Positions 1 to 8,800 of a stretch of 64,000 bases of DNA are shown here, in pieces (the first letter of the stretch is position 1; each line of letters begins with the position of its first letter). Both the position numbers and the translations under genes were made by a program. The notes below the pieces were generated by a model that had not been told where the DNA came from, ran no database searches, and saw only the letters and a program-made list of their open reading frames with translations. Origin of the DNA: Streptomyces xiaopingdaonensis (lineage in GTDB: Bacteria > Actinomycetota > Actinomycetes > Streptomycetales > Streptomycetaceae); contig NZ_AJTQ01000276.1 of NCBI RefSeq assembly GCF_000262345.1, forward strand, positions 1 through 64,000, in the 5' to 3' direction.

Positions 1-1656
1 GGCGGCGGACGCGTCCGCGACCGAGCGCAGCCCGGCGAGGAGTGCGGGCACCGTCTCTCCGACGGCCAGCGCCCGCTCGCTCAGCGGTGCGCGTCCGGTG
101 GCCAGCGCCTCCGCCACCTGCGCGGCGTCGGCAACCTCGCCCCGGCTCGCCACCGCGTCGGCCAGCCGCTCCGCCTGGGCCCGCAACCCGCCGGTGCCGC
201 GGCCCGACACCGGCCAGGGGACGGGGGACACCGAGGAGTCCCCTTCGGCGACCGCCGACGCGTCCGGCTCCCGAGGTGCCTCCTCCAGGATCACGTGCGC
301 GTTGGTTCCGCTCATGCCGAACGACGAGACGGCCGCGCGCCGCAGGCCGTCCGTCCGCCAGTCGCGTGGCTCGTCGAGGAGGCGGACGGCGCCCGAGGAC
401 CAGTCGACCTCGGGCGTCGGCGCGTCGACGTGGAGCGTGCGGGGCAGGACGCCGTGCCGCATCGCCAGCACCGTCTTGATCACGCCGGCGACCCCCGCCG
501 CCGCCTGGGCGTGGCCGAGGTTCGACTTCACCGAGCCGAGCCACAGCGGCCGGGCGCCGGGCCGGTCCTCGCCGTACGTCGCCAGCAGGGCGCGGGCCTC
601 GATGGGGTCGCCGAGACGTGTGCCCGTGCCGTGCGCCTCCACCGCGTCGACCTGGTCGGGCGTGAGGCCCGCGTCGGCCAAGGCGGCGCGGATCACCCGC
701 TGTTGGGCCGCGCCGCTCGGCGCGGTCAGCCCGTTGGAGGCTCCGTCCTGGTTGACCGCCGAGCCGCGTACCACCGCCAGCACCCGCTGCCCCGCTCGCC
801 CGGCGTCCGAGAGCCGCCGCACCAGCAGCATGCCGACGCCCTCGCCCATGCCGAACCCGTCGGCATCCTCGGCGAAGGCGCGGCAGCGGCCCGTCGGGGA
901 GAGTCCGCGCTGACGGCTGAACTCCACCAGCGCCCCCGGCACCGGAACGACGGTGGCGCCGCCGCAGAAGGCGAGGTCGCACTCGCCGCGGCGCAGCGCC
1001 TGGACGGCGAGGTGCAGGGAGACGAGGGACGAGGAGCACGCGGTGTCCACCGTCATCGCGGGGCCTTCGAGGCCGAGCAGGTAGGAGATCCGGCCCGAGG
1101 CCACGCTGGTCGAGGTGCCCGTGGCGAGGTAGCCCTCCACCTCGCTCGGGTCGTGTTCCGCGCCGACCCCGTAGTTCTGCGCGGCCGTGCCGACGAAGAC
1201 GCCCGTCCTGGTTCCGCGGAGCGAGCGCGGGTCGAGTCCGGCGTGCTCGGCCGCCTCCCAGGAGGTCTCCAGCAGCAGCCGCTGCTGCGGGTCCATCGCC
1301 GTGGCCTCCCGCGGGGAGATCCCGAAGAAGCCGGCGTCGAACGCGGTCGCGTCGCGGAGGAAGTAGCCGGAGCGGACGTAGCTGGTGCCCGGCCTGTCGG
1401 GGTCCGGATCGTAGAGCGCGTCGACGTCCCAGCCGCGGTCGGAGGGCAGCGGACCGATCGCGTCGCCTCCGCCGGCCACCAGCCCCCACAGGTCGCCGGG
1501 GGACGCGACACCGCCGGCGAAGCGGCAGCCGATGCCGACGAGGGCGATCGGTTCGCTCGCCGCCTCGAGCACCTCCTGGAGCCGGCGCCGGGTCCGCCGT
1601 AGATCGGTGGTGACCTTCTTGAGGTAGGTACGGAACTTCTCTTCGCTCTCGGACAT
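1..1656 (-). CDS. Type I modular polyketide synthase, N-terminal part (docking domain + ketosynthase)
   Basis: Partial gene; only the first 552 residues are in the window and the rest lies beyond base 1. Residues 1-34 form a charged helix ([15 protein letters not shown]...) typical of the class 1 docking peptide that receives a chain from an upstream PKS protein. The ketosynthase follows: catalytic Cys207 in DTACSSS, His342 in EAHGTGT and His382 in KSNLGH are all present, so it should be an active extending KS. Visible sequence ends in the KS-AT linker. The ATG at 1656 is preceded by AAGGAG. Because the protein begins with a KS and no loading domain, it is not the first PKS of the line; the loading module must be on another gene to the left. 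Family assignment is certain; product is unknown. Confidence 0.97.
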   Translation of the reverse strand, partial: MSESEEKFRTYLKKVTTDLRRTRRRLQEVLEAASEPIALVGIGCRFAGGVASPGDLWGLVAGGGDAIGPLPSDRGWDVDALYDPDPDRPGTSYVRSGYFLRDATAFDAGFFGISPREATAMDPQQRLLLETSWEAAEHAGLDPRSLRGTRTGVFVGTAAQNYGVGAEHDPSEVEGYLATGTSTSVASGRISYLLGLEGPAMTVDTACSSSLVSLHLAVQALRRGECDLAFCGGATVVPVPGALVEFSRQRGLSPTGRCRAFAEDADGFGMGEGVGMLLVRRLSDAGRAGQRVLAVVRGSAVNQDGASNGLTAPSGAAQQRVIRAALADAGLTPDQVDAVEAHGTGTRLGDPIEARALLATYGEDRPGARPLWLGSVKSNLGHAQAAAGVAGVIKTVLAMRHGVLPRTLHVDAPTPEVDWSSGAVRLLDEPRDWRTDGLRRAAVSSFGMSGTNAHVILEEAPREPDASAVAEGDSSVSPVPWPVSGRGTGGLRAQAERLADAVASRGEVADAAQVAEALATGRAPLSERALAVGETVPALLAGLRSVADASAA

Positions 1657-1740
1657 GGGTAGTTCGGGCTCCTTGGGAGGGGAAGTCACCGGGCAGCGCC
1701 CACCTCCGCTCATTCTGCGAGCGCCGCCGGTCCCTGCTCT

Positions 1741-1756
1741 CCCCCTCAACCCCCCT
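1741..1756. promoter_or_regulatory. Candidate LAL operator 1a upstream of PKS
   Basis: On the minus strand this reads AGGGGGGTTGAGGGGG, two A-G5 blocks with a 10-bp period, 85-100 bp before the PKS start. It belongs to a set of four similar sites found only in this cluster (1741, 1799, 6586, 14852). The sequence is seen directly; binding by the LAL regulator is inferred. Confidence 0.45.
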
Positions 1757-1798
1757 GTCACCGGCCGGCGGGCCCCTCGTCCCGCCCGCGCGGGGGCG

Positions 1799-1814
1799 TA
1801 GGGGGGGCTAGGGG
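1799..1814. promoter_or_regulatory. Candidate LAL operator 1b upstream of PKS
   Basis: Plus strand TAGGGGGGGCTAGGGG: two TAGGGG half-sites exactly 10 bp apart, about 145 bp upstream of the PKS start and in the opposite orientation to site 1a. It lies in the 214-bp gap between the PKS and ferredoxin genes, where no gene is seen. Role as an activator site is inference from the shared motif. Confidence 0.5.
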
Positions 1815-1870
1815 TTGCCGCGTGACGGGCCCGCTCGGCCAAGCTGGCAGTGCCCCCGGTGCCACGTTGC

Positions 1871-2110
1871 CTACTGCTGCCCGGAGTCGAGCCCCGCGGT
1901 GCCTGCTCGGCCGGAGGACTCCGGCACCGTGATGGCGCCCGTCGGGCAGCGCAGCACCGCCTCCCTCGCCCCGGCCTCCTGTCCTTCGGAAGGATGTTCC
2001 TCGATGAGCCGAACCCGACCGTCAGCTTCGTCCTGGTCGAACAATTCGGGAAAGTACATCGCACAGGTTCCACTGGACGTGCATTTCTCACGGTCAACTT
2101 CGATGCGCAT
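1871..2110 (-). CDS. 3Fe-4S ferredoxin
   Basis: Seventy-nine residues. Small soluble electron carrier of the actinobacterial P450-partner type. Cys10, Cys16 and Cys56 (CTSSGTC...CPTGAI) supply three ligands; the position of the fourth cysteine in a 4Fe-4S site is filled by Ser/Gly, which is the pattern of 3Fe-4S ferredoxins. Start ATG 2110 was chosen because the family begins at M-R-I-E-V-D; the open frame extends to 2215 but that extra stretch has no homology. The likely partner is the P450 at 2998, which is transcribed on the other strand, with the oxidoreductase gene in between. No dedicated ferredoxin reductase is visible here. Confidence 0.9.
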   Translation of the reverse strand: MRIEVDREKCTSSGTCAMYFPELFDQDEADGRVRLIEEHPSEGQEAGAREAVLRCPTGAITVPESSGRAGTAGLDSGQQ

Positions 2111-2220
2111 TCTCTGAACGTAGCCGCGGCAACTCTGCGATGCAATACGAAAGTTCACGGGAAAGCGCACCGCGTTTTCGAGGGGCCGCCGCCTTCCCGC
2201 GCGAAAGGCAAGCAAATGCG

Positions 2221-2883
2221 TCAGGTGTCCGCAGGCCCGAACACATTCCGCACCGCCTCCTCCAACGACTCCGCTCCCGACGTCAGTTCAAGCGCCAGCC
2301 CGATAGCGGCGGAACGACGCAGCAGCGCGAGCACGGCCGCCGCCACGTCGGCCCGGCCGATCGCGCCGGCAGGGGCGACGCCGTCGGGAGCGGTACGGAG
2401 CCGCACCCGTCCGCCGGCGGGCCCGTCCGTGAGCCGCCCGGTGCGCAGGATCGTCCAGTCCAGGTCACGGGCGCGCAGATCGTCCTCGGCCGCTCTCTTC
2501 GCCCCGAGGTAGGCGGCCTTCTCCTCCCCGGACCAGGGCAGGTCCTCGGCCCCGTGCCAGTTGCTGACCATGAGGTACCTGCGCACCCCGGCCCGCTCGC
2601 CCGCGGCGGCGAAGAGCGCGGCCGGGCCGCGGCCGGCGGCGCCGCCGGTCCCCGCCGCGAGTACGAGGGCTTCGGCCCGGCGCAGCGCGCCCATGAGGGC
2701 CGCCCGTACCGCGCGGGGAGACTCGTCGGGTCCGACGAGCACCGGTTCCGCGCCCAACGTGCGCAGCCGTTCGACGTGTTGGGGCGCACGCACCAGGGCG
2801 ACCGCCTGGTCGCCTCCACCGGCGCACGCGGTGACCAACGCGCCGCCGAGGGGCGTCGATGCCCCCAGAATCACCATTCGCAT
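2221..2883 (-). CDS. NAD(P)-binding oxidoreductase, NmrA/atypical SDR family
   Basis: About 220 residues. The N-terminus MRMVILGASTPLGGALV has the Rossmann glycine pattern GAStplGg of atypical short-chain dehydrogenases (NmrA-like, NAD(P)H-binding). A later segment, RYLMVSNWHGA, with WTILRTGRLTDGP, matches the family's central strands and substrate lobe. The classical YxxxK catalytic pair is not clear, as is usual for this subgroup, so a reductase, epimerase or regulatory role is all possible. The ATG at 2883 (or 2877, two codons later) has only a weak ribosome site. It lies 110 bp upstream of the ferredoxin gene on the same strand and is divergent from the P450, so a tailoring role in the polyketide pathway is inferred. 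Confidence 0.8.
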   Translation of the reverse strand: MRMVILGASTPLGGALVTACAGGGDQAVALVRAPQHVERLRTLGAEPVLVGPDESPRAVRAALMGALRRAEALVLAAGTGGAAGRGPAALFAAAGERAGVRRYLMVSNWHGAEDLPWSGEEKAAYLGAKRAAEDDLRARDLDWTILRTGRLTDGPAGGRVRLRTAPDGVAPAGAIGRADVAAAVLALLRRSAAIGLALELTSGAESLEEAVRNVFGPADT

Positions 2884-2997
2884 GCCGATCAGCATGAGCC
2901 GGAAAAACATTCCGGAAACCCGCGGGTCCCCGTTGCGCACAAGCAGCGGCCGACTCGGACCATCACCCCGACCGAACACAGGGAAAAGGGAGAAGAC

Positions 2998-4209
2998 GTG
3001 TCGGAATCGCTGTCGGAAACACCAGGTCTGCCCCTCAGCCGCAGCTGCCCCCTCGACCCGCCCGACGGCTACAAGCGCCTCCGCGAAGAGGAACCCGTGA
3101 GCCGCGTACGGTTCGCCGACGGCAACGAGGGCTGGCTGCTCACCAGGTTCGACGACGTACGCGCCTTCCTCCTCGACACCCGGTTCAGCTCCAACCGGAA
3201 CCGCGCCGCACGCACCCGGCACACGCACGAGAAGCCGAAGTTGCCGGCCGGGGCGATGGTGAGCATGGACCCGCCCGAACACACGCGGTACCGCCGGCTG
3301 CTCGCCGGCCAGTTCACCGTGCGCAGGGTGCGGCAGCTCGAACCGAGGATCGTCGAGTACGTCAACGGGCAGCTCGACGAGATGGCGGCGGCAGGGCCCG
3401 GCGTCGACCTCGTGGAGACGTTCGCGCTGCCGGTGCCCTCCCTCGTGATCTGCGACCTCCTCGGGGTCCCGACCCGCGACCGCCACGACTTCCAGAAGTG
3501 GGCGCAGACCGTCCTCAACGTGGACCTGCCCCTGGACGAGGTCCACCGCGCGAAGGAGAAGCTCTTCGCCTTCATCACCGCCCTGGTGCACGAGAAGGCG
3601 GAAGACCCGCAGGACGACATCATCAGCGGCCTCCTCCACGCACCGCCCGAAGAGCGGCTGACGCGGGAGGAGATCATCGGGATCAGCGTCCTGCTGCTGA
3701 TCGCCGGGCACGAGTCGACCTCCAACATGCTCAGCATCGGCGCCTACGCGCTGCTCCGGCACCCGCGGGAGCTGGCCAAGCTCAAGGCGGACCCGTCCCT
3801 CATCGACAACGCGGTGGAGGAACTGCTGCGCTATCTCTCCATCGTGCACCTGGAGTTCATCCGCACGGCGACGGAAGAGGTCGACTTCGCCGGGCACCTC
3901 ATCAAGCCTGGAGAGACCGTCAAGGGATCGATGGTCTCGGCGAACCGGGACCCGGACCGCTATCCGGAGCCCGACGTACTCGACCTGAACCGGAAAGACG
4001 TGCACCACCTGACCTTCGGCCACGGAATCCACCAGTGCATCGCACAGCAGCTCGCCCGGGTCGAACTCCGCGTCTCCTTCAGTCTTCTGTTCGCCCGATT
4101 CCCCACGCTGCGCCCGGCGATCGCACCGGAGGACGTCCGTTTCAAGGACGACTCAGTGGCGTACGGCGTGAAGGAGCTCCCTGTGGCGTGGGACGTGAAG
4201 AAACCCTGA
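2998..4209 (+). CDS. Cytochrome P450 monooxygenase
   Basis: 403 residues, the normal length of bacterial CYP. The I-helix oxygen motif AGHEST is at 236-241, the K-helix ExxR is Glu275/Arg278, and the heme loop FGHGIHQC places the thiolate ligand at Cys347. Soluble, class I, needing a ferredoxin such as the 3Fe-4S protein encoded at 1871. Start GTG 2998 follows AAAGGGAGAAG; the longer open frame upstream is antisense to the NAD(P)-binding gene. Placed between PKS accessory genes, it most likely hydroxylates or epoxidises the polyketide. Resembles CYP105/107-type macrolide hydroxylases in general pattern; exact substrate cannot be read. Confidence 0.95.
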   Translation: MSESLSETPGLPLSRSCPLDPPDGYKRLREEEPVSRVRFADGNEGWLLTRFDDVRAFLLDTRFSSNRNRAARTRHTHEKPKLPAGAMVSMDPPEHTRYRRLLAGQFTVRRVRQLEPRIVEYVNGQLDEMAAAGPGVDLVETFALPVPSLVICDLLGVPTRDRHDFQKWAQTVLNVDLPLDEVHRAKEKLFAFITALVHEKAEDPQDDIISGLLHAPPEERLTREEIIGISVLLLIAGHESTSNMLSIGAYALLRHPRELAKLKADPSLIDNAVEELLRYLSIVHLEFIRTATEEVDFAGHLIKPGETVKGSMVSANRDPDRYPEPDVLDLNRKDVHHLTFGHGIHQCIAQQLARVELRVSFSLLFARFPTLRPAIAPEDVRFKDDSVAYGVKELPVAWDVKKP

Positions 4210-4228
4210 TTTCCGCCCGGTTGACGGG

Positions 4229-4266
4229 CCCGGCGGGAGAGCGGAATGTGAGAGGCTCCCGCCGGG
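4229..4266 (+). terminator. Hairpin terminator after P450
   Basis: Perfect 11-bp inverted repeat CCCGGCGGGAG / CTCCCGCCGGG with a 16-base loop, 20 bp after the P450 stop. No U-tract, as is common for Streptomyces terminators. Confidence 0.7.
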
Positions 4267-4346
4267 GGACGAGATGCGCGCCGCCGCGACGGCGCATTCG
4301 GTGACGCCGGCCCCCACGGGGCCCGGGTGAGAGAAAGTGGCGGCGC

Positions 4347-5612
4347 GTGCTCAACGCCTATCGCTCCCTTTTCGCTGTTCCCCACCTTCCCTCCCTCTTC
4401 GCCTGCTCCTTGATGAGCAGGCTGAGCGTGATGGCGTTGCCGATCGCCTCGACGGTGCTCCTCTCCCGCTGGACCGGCTCGTTCGGCCAGGTCGGGGTGG
4501 TCATCGGAGTGCAGGCCGTGGCCCAGGCGCTCTCGGCGCCGTACCGGGGGCGCGCGGCGGACCGCGGCTCGGTGCCCCGGCTGGTGATGCTCACAGGGCT
4601 CGGTTTCGCACTCGGCCTGGGCCTGCTCACCGCCCTCACGGTCTTCCTGCCGCCGGCCGGCTGGCCGCTCGCCGTGCTCGTCGCGGCCCTGACCGGGTGC
4701 AGCACCTCGCCGATCCCCCAAGTCAGCCGCGCGGCCTGGCCGTTGCTGGTGCGGGAGGACCAGCGGGCGAGCATCTACACGCTGGAGGCCGTGGGGCAGG
4801 ACGCCGTCGCGACCGTGGGCCCCTTGCTGGCGTCGCTGACGGCGGCGTACGACCCGGCGTGGTCGGTCGGCGTCTGTGCCCTGCTCGCCCTCTGCGGATC
4901 AGCGGTGTTCGCACTGGCGTACCGCCGCTCCGGCCTCGCCGGCGTACCGCTGCGGAGCACGGAGGAGGCGGAGACCGCCGCGGTCGGACGCAGGCGGCTG
5001 CTGCCGACGGAGCCGGGGCTGCTCTCCGTCCTCGTCGTCGCCATGTGCGTGATGGGTTCCGTCTTCACGATCAACCTCTCCGTGGTGGCGTACAGCACCG
5101 GCTCCGGGAGCGTCGGGCTCAGCGGGGTGCTCATCGCCGTCTGGACGGTCGGTTCGCTGGCGGGCGGGCTGGTGCTCGGCGCCACCACCCGGAGGGTGAA
5201 CCACACGGCACTGCTGCTGGCATTGGCGGCGGGCATGGCCGCCCTCGCCGCGGTGCTGCCCCCGGCCCGCGGGTCGACCCCCGTCGTCGTGGTCGCGCTG
5301 GTGCTCTTCGTCGGGGGCCTGGTGATCAGTCCGAACCTCGCCGCCAACAACACGCAGGTCGCCGACGCGGCCCCGGCTTCCCGCAGGACGGAAGCGTTCG
5401 GCTGGTTGCAGACGGCGACGACGGGCGGCTCCGCCGTCAGCATGATGCTCACCGGCGTGCTGCTGGACGCCGCTGGGCCCGCCGCGGCGATCGGCGCGGG
5501 CACGTGCCTGGTACTCGTCGCCCTCCTCGTGCGGTGCCTCTCCCGGCGGCGGACGCCGAGAGCTGCCGAGCCGGGCCACGAGGCACCGGGCGTCAGCCCT
5601 CAACCGGACTGA
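4347..5612 (+). CDS. MFS transporter, probable polyketide exporter
   Basis: 421 residues with about 12 hydrophobic segments and the MFS loop 2-3 pattern (YRGRAADRGSVPR, a degenerate GxxaDRxGrr). Cytoplasmic membrane. The start GTG 4347 follows GAGAAAG; the alternative frame from 4337 is a shadow. It reads MLNAYRSLFAVPHLPSLF, typical of Streptomyces MFS proteins found in antibiotic clusters. The gene ends 13 bp inside the 3' end of the convergent thioesterase gene. Its location between the P450 and the thioesterase suggests export of the cluster product and self-resistance; substrate is inferred from context only. Confidence 0.85.
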   Translation: MLNAYRSLFAVPHLPSLFACSLMSRLSVMALPIASTVLLSRWTGSFGQVGVVIGVQAVAQALSAPYRGRAADRGSVPRLVMLTGLGFALGLGLLTALTVFLPPAGWPLAVLVAALTGCSTSPIPQVSRAAWPLLVREDQRASIYTLEAVGQDAVATVGPLLASLTAAYDPAWSVGVCALLALCGSAVFALAYRRSGLAGVPLRSTEEAETAAVGRRRLLPTEPGLLSVLVVAMCVMGSVFTINLSVVAYSTGSGSVGLSGVLIAVWTVGSLAGGLVLGATTRRVNHTALLLALAAGMAALAAVLPPARGSTPVVVVALVLFVGGLVISPNLAANNTQVADAAPASRRTEAFGWLQTATTGGSAVSMMLTGVLLDAAGPAAAIGAGTCLVLVALLVRCLSRRRTPRAAEPGHEAPGVSPQPD

Positions 5613-6364
5613 GGGACGGCGGAGAGCCGCCGGGCGACGAAGGCGGCCACGTCCTCGACGCGTTCACTGAGGAAGAAGTGCCCGCCGGGAAAGAGCCGCA
5701 TGTCGAACTCGCCCGTCGTGTGCTCCCGCCAGGCCGCCGCCTCGTCCTCGTGCGTACGGGGGTCCGAGGTGCCGGAGAGGGCCGTGACCGGGCAGCCGAC
5801 CGGTGGTTCCGGTACGAAACGGTAGGACTGGAGCGCCTGGTAGTCGGCGCGCAGCGGTTGGAGGATCAGCTTGCGCATCTCCTCGTCGCCGAGTACCTGC
5901 GGATCGGTGCCGCTCAACTCCCGGACCTCGGAGAGCAGTCCGTCGTCACCGGTCAGGTCCACGTGCTCCGTCCTCGGGCAGGACGGAGCACGGCGCCCCG
6001 AGACGAAGAGGCGGACCGGTGAGGTACCCAGCTCCCGCTCGAAGCGGCGCGTCACCTCGTAGGCGAGGAGGGCGCCCATGCTGTGGCCGAGGAAGGCGAG
6101 AGGCCGCTCGGCCATCGTCCGCAACCGCGCGAAGACGAGGTCGGCGAGACGGTGCAGATCGGTCACACAGGGCTCGGTGTGCCGGTCCTGGCGGCCCGGG
6201 TACTGGAGCGCGCACACGTCGAGGCGGTCGCCGAGGGAGAGGCAGAACGGGCGGTAGTAGCTGGCCGAGCCACCCGCGTGGGGAAAGAGGACGAGCCGCG
6301 TCGCGCCCGGCGGCCCGGGCGAGCAGCGCTGAATCCAACGGTCGGACGTGTCTTTCGACTTCAC
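5600..6364 (-). CDS. Type II thioesterase (editing TE)
   Basis: 254 residues, alpha/beta hydrolase. Catalytic triad visible: Ser95 in GHSMG, Asp201 in SGTSDPR and His229 in GGHFFL. The LFPHAGGSASYYRPF block near the N-terminus is characteristic of free-standing thioesterases of PKS/NRPS clusters, which hydrolyse wrong or stalled acyl groups from carrier proteins. Start GTG 6364 was chosen because it is preceded by GGAAAGG and gives the family length; the open frame extends to 6511 without homology. Convergent with the MFS gene, overlapping by 13 bp. Confidence 0.95.
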   Translation of the reverse strand: MKSKDTSDRWIQRCSPGPPGATRLVLFPHAGGSASYYRPFCLSLGDRLDVCALQYPGRQDRHTEPCVTDLHRLADLVFARLRTMAERPLAFLGHSMGALLAYEVTRRFERELGTSPVRLFVSGRRAPSCPRTEHVDLTGDDGLLSEVRELSGTDPQVLGDEEMRKLILQPLRADYQALQSYRFVPEPPVGCPVTALSGTSDPRTHEDEAAAWREHTTGEFDMRLFPGGHFFLSERVEDVAAFVARRLSAVPQSG

Positions 6365-6585
6365 CCTGCACCTTTCCGCCGTCGGTCGACGCCCCGGGGC
6401 GCGGCCGGCTCCCGCCGCCGACGAGACCCGCCTCCGGGGCACGCCGAAGAATGGCACCGGCGCGGCACCGGTTCCACCCCCTACCGGCTGCTGTCTCCAG
6501 CAGCTTGGCACGGCGCTGCCGTCGGCGACCGGGACTTGCCGGGGGCCGCCGGGGCCGGCGCCCTAGCGGACGGCGGCCGGGGCCA

Positions 6586-6601
6586 GAGGGGGCGATAGGG
6601 G
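6586..6601. promoter_or_regulatory. Candidate LAL operator 2 between TEII and CCR
   Basis: GAGGGGGCGATAGGGG: A-G5 and A-G4 blocks with a 10-bp period, in the 489-bp divergent region between the thioesterase (6364) and CCR (6854) genes. It could serve both promoters. Nothing else convincing was found in this gap; the open frames there are GC-driven shadows. Confidence 0.5.
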
Positions 6602-6853
6602 TTCTGCCCCTGCGGGCCCGCACCGTAGCGTCGTGAGCGCTCACCCTCGTCGCGCTTCTCCGCCCTCGCGGTAATCGGCCCGGCGCCACGGGATCGGCGC
6701 TCGCGGGGCTCGCCGCACGCGCCGGCCACCGGGTGATCGCCGCCGAGTCGGAAGAGCGGCCGGGGCCACGCCTCCGCACACAGTGACCCGCCAAGCCCCG
6801 TGCCGGCACCGCCCCTTGACGCCCCAGCAACCGCGCCCCTCGGAGGACACCAC

Positions 6854-8212
6854 ATGCGGGAGATCGTCAGCGCTGCCCTGTCGGACGACGCGGACGGCGC
6901 GGCATTCGCCGCGCTGCCCGTCCCCGAGTCCTACCGGGGCGCCGTGATCCGCCGGGAGGACACGGGGATGTTCGAGGGGCTCGCGACGCGGGACAAGGCG
7001 CCGTCGAAATCCCTCCACGTCTGCGAGGTCCCCACCCCCGAGCCGGGTCCCGAGGAGGCTCTCGTCGCGGTGATGGCCAGCGCCGTCAACTACAACACCG
7101 TGTGGAGCTCCCTCTTCGAGCCGGTCCCCACCTTCACCTTCCTCGAGCGGTACGGACGTTCGGACGCCCCCCTGGCGGCCCGGCACGACCGGCCGTACCA
7201 CGTGCTCGGCTCGGACCTCGCCGGCGTCGTGCTGCGGACCGGTCCTGGCGTGCGGCGGTGGAAGCCGGGAGACCGGGTGGTGGCGCACTGCCTCTCCGTC
7301 GAACTGCGCTCCCCCGACGGGCACGACGACACCATGCTCGACCCGGAGCAGCGCATCTGGGGCTTCGAGACCAACTTCGGCGGCCTCGCCGAACTCTCCC
7401 TCGTCAAGGGCGATCAGCTCATGCCCATGCCGGCGCACCTCACCTGGGAGGAGGCCGCGGCCTCCGGCCTCGTCAACTCGACCGCCTACCGGCAGCTCGT
7501 ATCCCGCAACGGCGCCCGGATGAAGCAGGGGGACACCGTCCTCGTCTGGGGTGCCGCCGGCGGTCTGGGCTCGTACGCCACGCAGCTCGCCCTCAACGGG
7601 GGCGCCGTCCCTGTCTGCGTCGTGTCCGGGGAACACAAGGCCGAGTTGGTGCGCTCGCTGGGCGCCGGACTGGTGATCGACCGGCAGCAGGAGGGCTACC
7701 GGTTCTGGAAGGACGGGACGACGCCGGACCCCGGGGAGTGGAAGCGCTTCGGTGCGCACATCCGCCAACTGACGGGCGGCGACGACCCGGACATCGTCCT
7801 CGAGCACCCCGGCAGGGAGACCTTCGGGGCGAGCGTCTTCGTCACCCGCCGCGGCGGCACCGTGGTCACCTGCGCCTCCACCTCCGGCTACCGGCACGAG
7901 TACGACAACCGCTACCTGTGGATGTCCCTCAAGCGGATCGTCGGCAGCCACTTCGCCAACTACCGCGAGGCGTGGGAGGCGAACCGACTCGTCTCCAGGG
8001 GGATGGTCCACCCGACCCTGTCGGCCGTCTACCCGCTCTCCGCCGTGGGCCGGGCGACGGAGGACGTCCACCGGAACCGGCACGCCGGCAAGGTGGGCGT
8101 GCTGTGCCTGGCGCCGGGGGAAGGGCTCGGCGTCCGCGACGAACGGTTGCGGGAACGGCACCTTTCGGCGATCAACCGCTTCCGCACGGGCGCCGGGGCT
8201 CGGAGCGTCTGA
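6854..8212 (+). CDS. ccr: Crotonyl-CoA carboxylase/reductase
   Basis: 452 residues, medium-chain dehydrogenase superfamily. Reductively carboxylates an alpha,beta-unsaturated acyl-CoA with NADPH and CO2 to give an alkylmalonyl-CoA (ethylmalonyl-CoA from crotonyl-CoA) for PKS extension. The CO2-binding residues known from the family are present: Asn81, Phe171/Glu172 (in GFETNFGG) and His366 (in GSHFANY). NADP site GAAGGLGS at 233-240. Start ATG 6854 has a strong GGAGG eight bases upstream. It sits inside the PKS cluster, so it is the cluster's own extender-supply enzyme. Standard ethylmalonyl supply is the default reading; a longer unsaturated substrate cannot be excluded without alignment of pocket residues. 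Confidence 0.95.
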   Translation: MREIVSAALSDDADGAAFAALPVPESYRGAVIRREDTGMFEGLATRDKAPSKSLHVCEVPTPEPGPEEALVAVMASAVNYNTVWSSLFEPVPTFTFLERYGRSDAPLAARHDRPYHVLGSDLAGVVLRTGPGVRRWKPGDRVVAHCLSVELRSPDGHDDTMLDPEQRIWGFETNFGGLAELSLVKGDQLMPMPAHLTWEEAAASGLVNSTAYRQLVSRNGARMKQGDTVLVWGAAGGLGSYATQLALNGGAVPVCVVSGEHKAELVRSLGAGLVIDRQQEGYRFWKDGTTPDPGEWKRFGAHIRQLTGGDDPDIVLEHPGRETFGASVFVTRRGGTVVTCASTSGYRHEYDNRYLWMSLKRIVGSHFANYREAWEANRLVSRGMVHPTLSAVYPLSAVGRATEDVHRNRHAGKVGVLCLAPGEGLGVRDERLRERHLSAINRFRTGAGARSV

Positions 8213-8539
8213 GCGGAGAGGGATCGCTGGAGGCGCCGTACGGTCCGTTGCCGGGGCGTGGCGTACGCGCCGCACGGGCGCCCGGCGCTCTCTTCACGAA
8301 CACGGTGGACGCCTCGAAGGCTCCTTTGATTCCTCCTCGCGCAGGGATCGGGCCGAAACCCGCACGCCGCATTCCTCCTGCTCGCCTTCCAACGGCGTTG
8401 CGGGCGGCTCGAATTGCACACCCGTTACGAACACCGACCCGACAGGTGAGCGAAATCAGGCGCCACCGCACCGTTGCTGCGTGAACCTACAGCTATCCCC
8501 CGGCCAGTGCTCTCGCGCCCCCGTGGGCACCGGCGCACT

Positions 8540-8565
8540 CACGGAGAAGTCCGAAAATCTCCGTG
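8540..8565. promoter_or_regulatory. Inverted repeat upstream of LAL regulator
   Basis: Perfect 8-bp inverted repeat CACGGAGA / TCTCCGTG around a 10-base A-rich centre, about 235 bp before the LAL start. It lies in the 588-bp gap 8213-8800, which holds no other supported gene. May be an operator for an outside regulator or a leader hairpin. The TAGGGG direct repeat is absent from this gap. Confidence 0.35.
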
Positions 8566-8800
8566 CCGACTCGTGCGGCAACTCGGCGGGGTTTCGTGGG
8601 ATGCCAGGGTTGCAAGAATATGGAACGCAGTCCGGGTGAATGCGGGGCAGGCCTCGGTGAGCAGTGGCGAGTGGGAGCCCCGCACCACCACCCGGAAAAC
8701 CATCGCGGGACCGAGGTTCCGCCTTCTCGCCCGACACGACATTTCCGCGAATCCACGGGGCGGTCGGAACGCCGCCCGTTGCGAGAGGAGTCCCGCCGCG

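Noticed and set aside
98-1602. Plus-strand open frames over the PKS
   Set aside because: Mirror frames of the ketosynthase; KS motifs are on the minus strand.
2140-2997. N-terminal extension of the P450 to 2140
   Set aside because: The extension is antisense to the NAD(P)-binding gene and low complexity; the GTG at 2998 has a ribosome site.
8474-8800. Longer N-terminus for the LAL regulator
   Set aside because: No homology and crosses an inverted repeat; GTG 8801 has a GAGAGGAG site.
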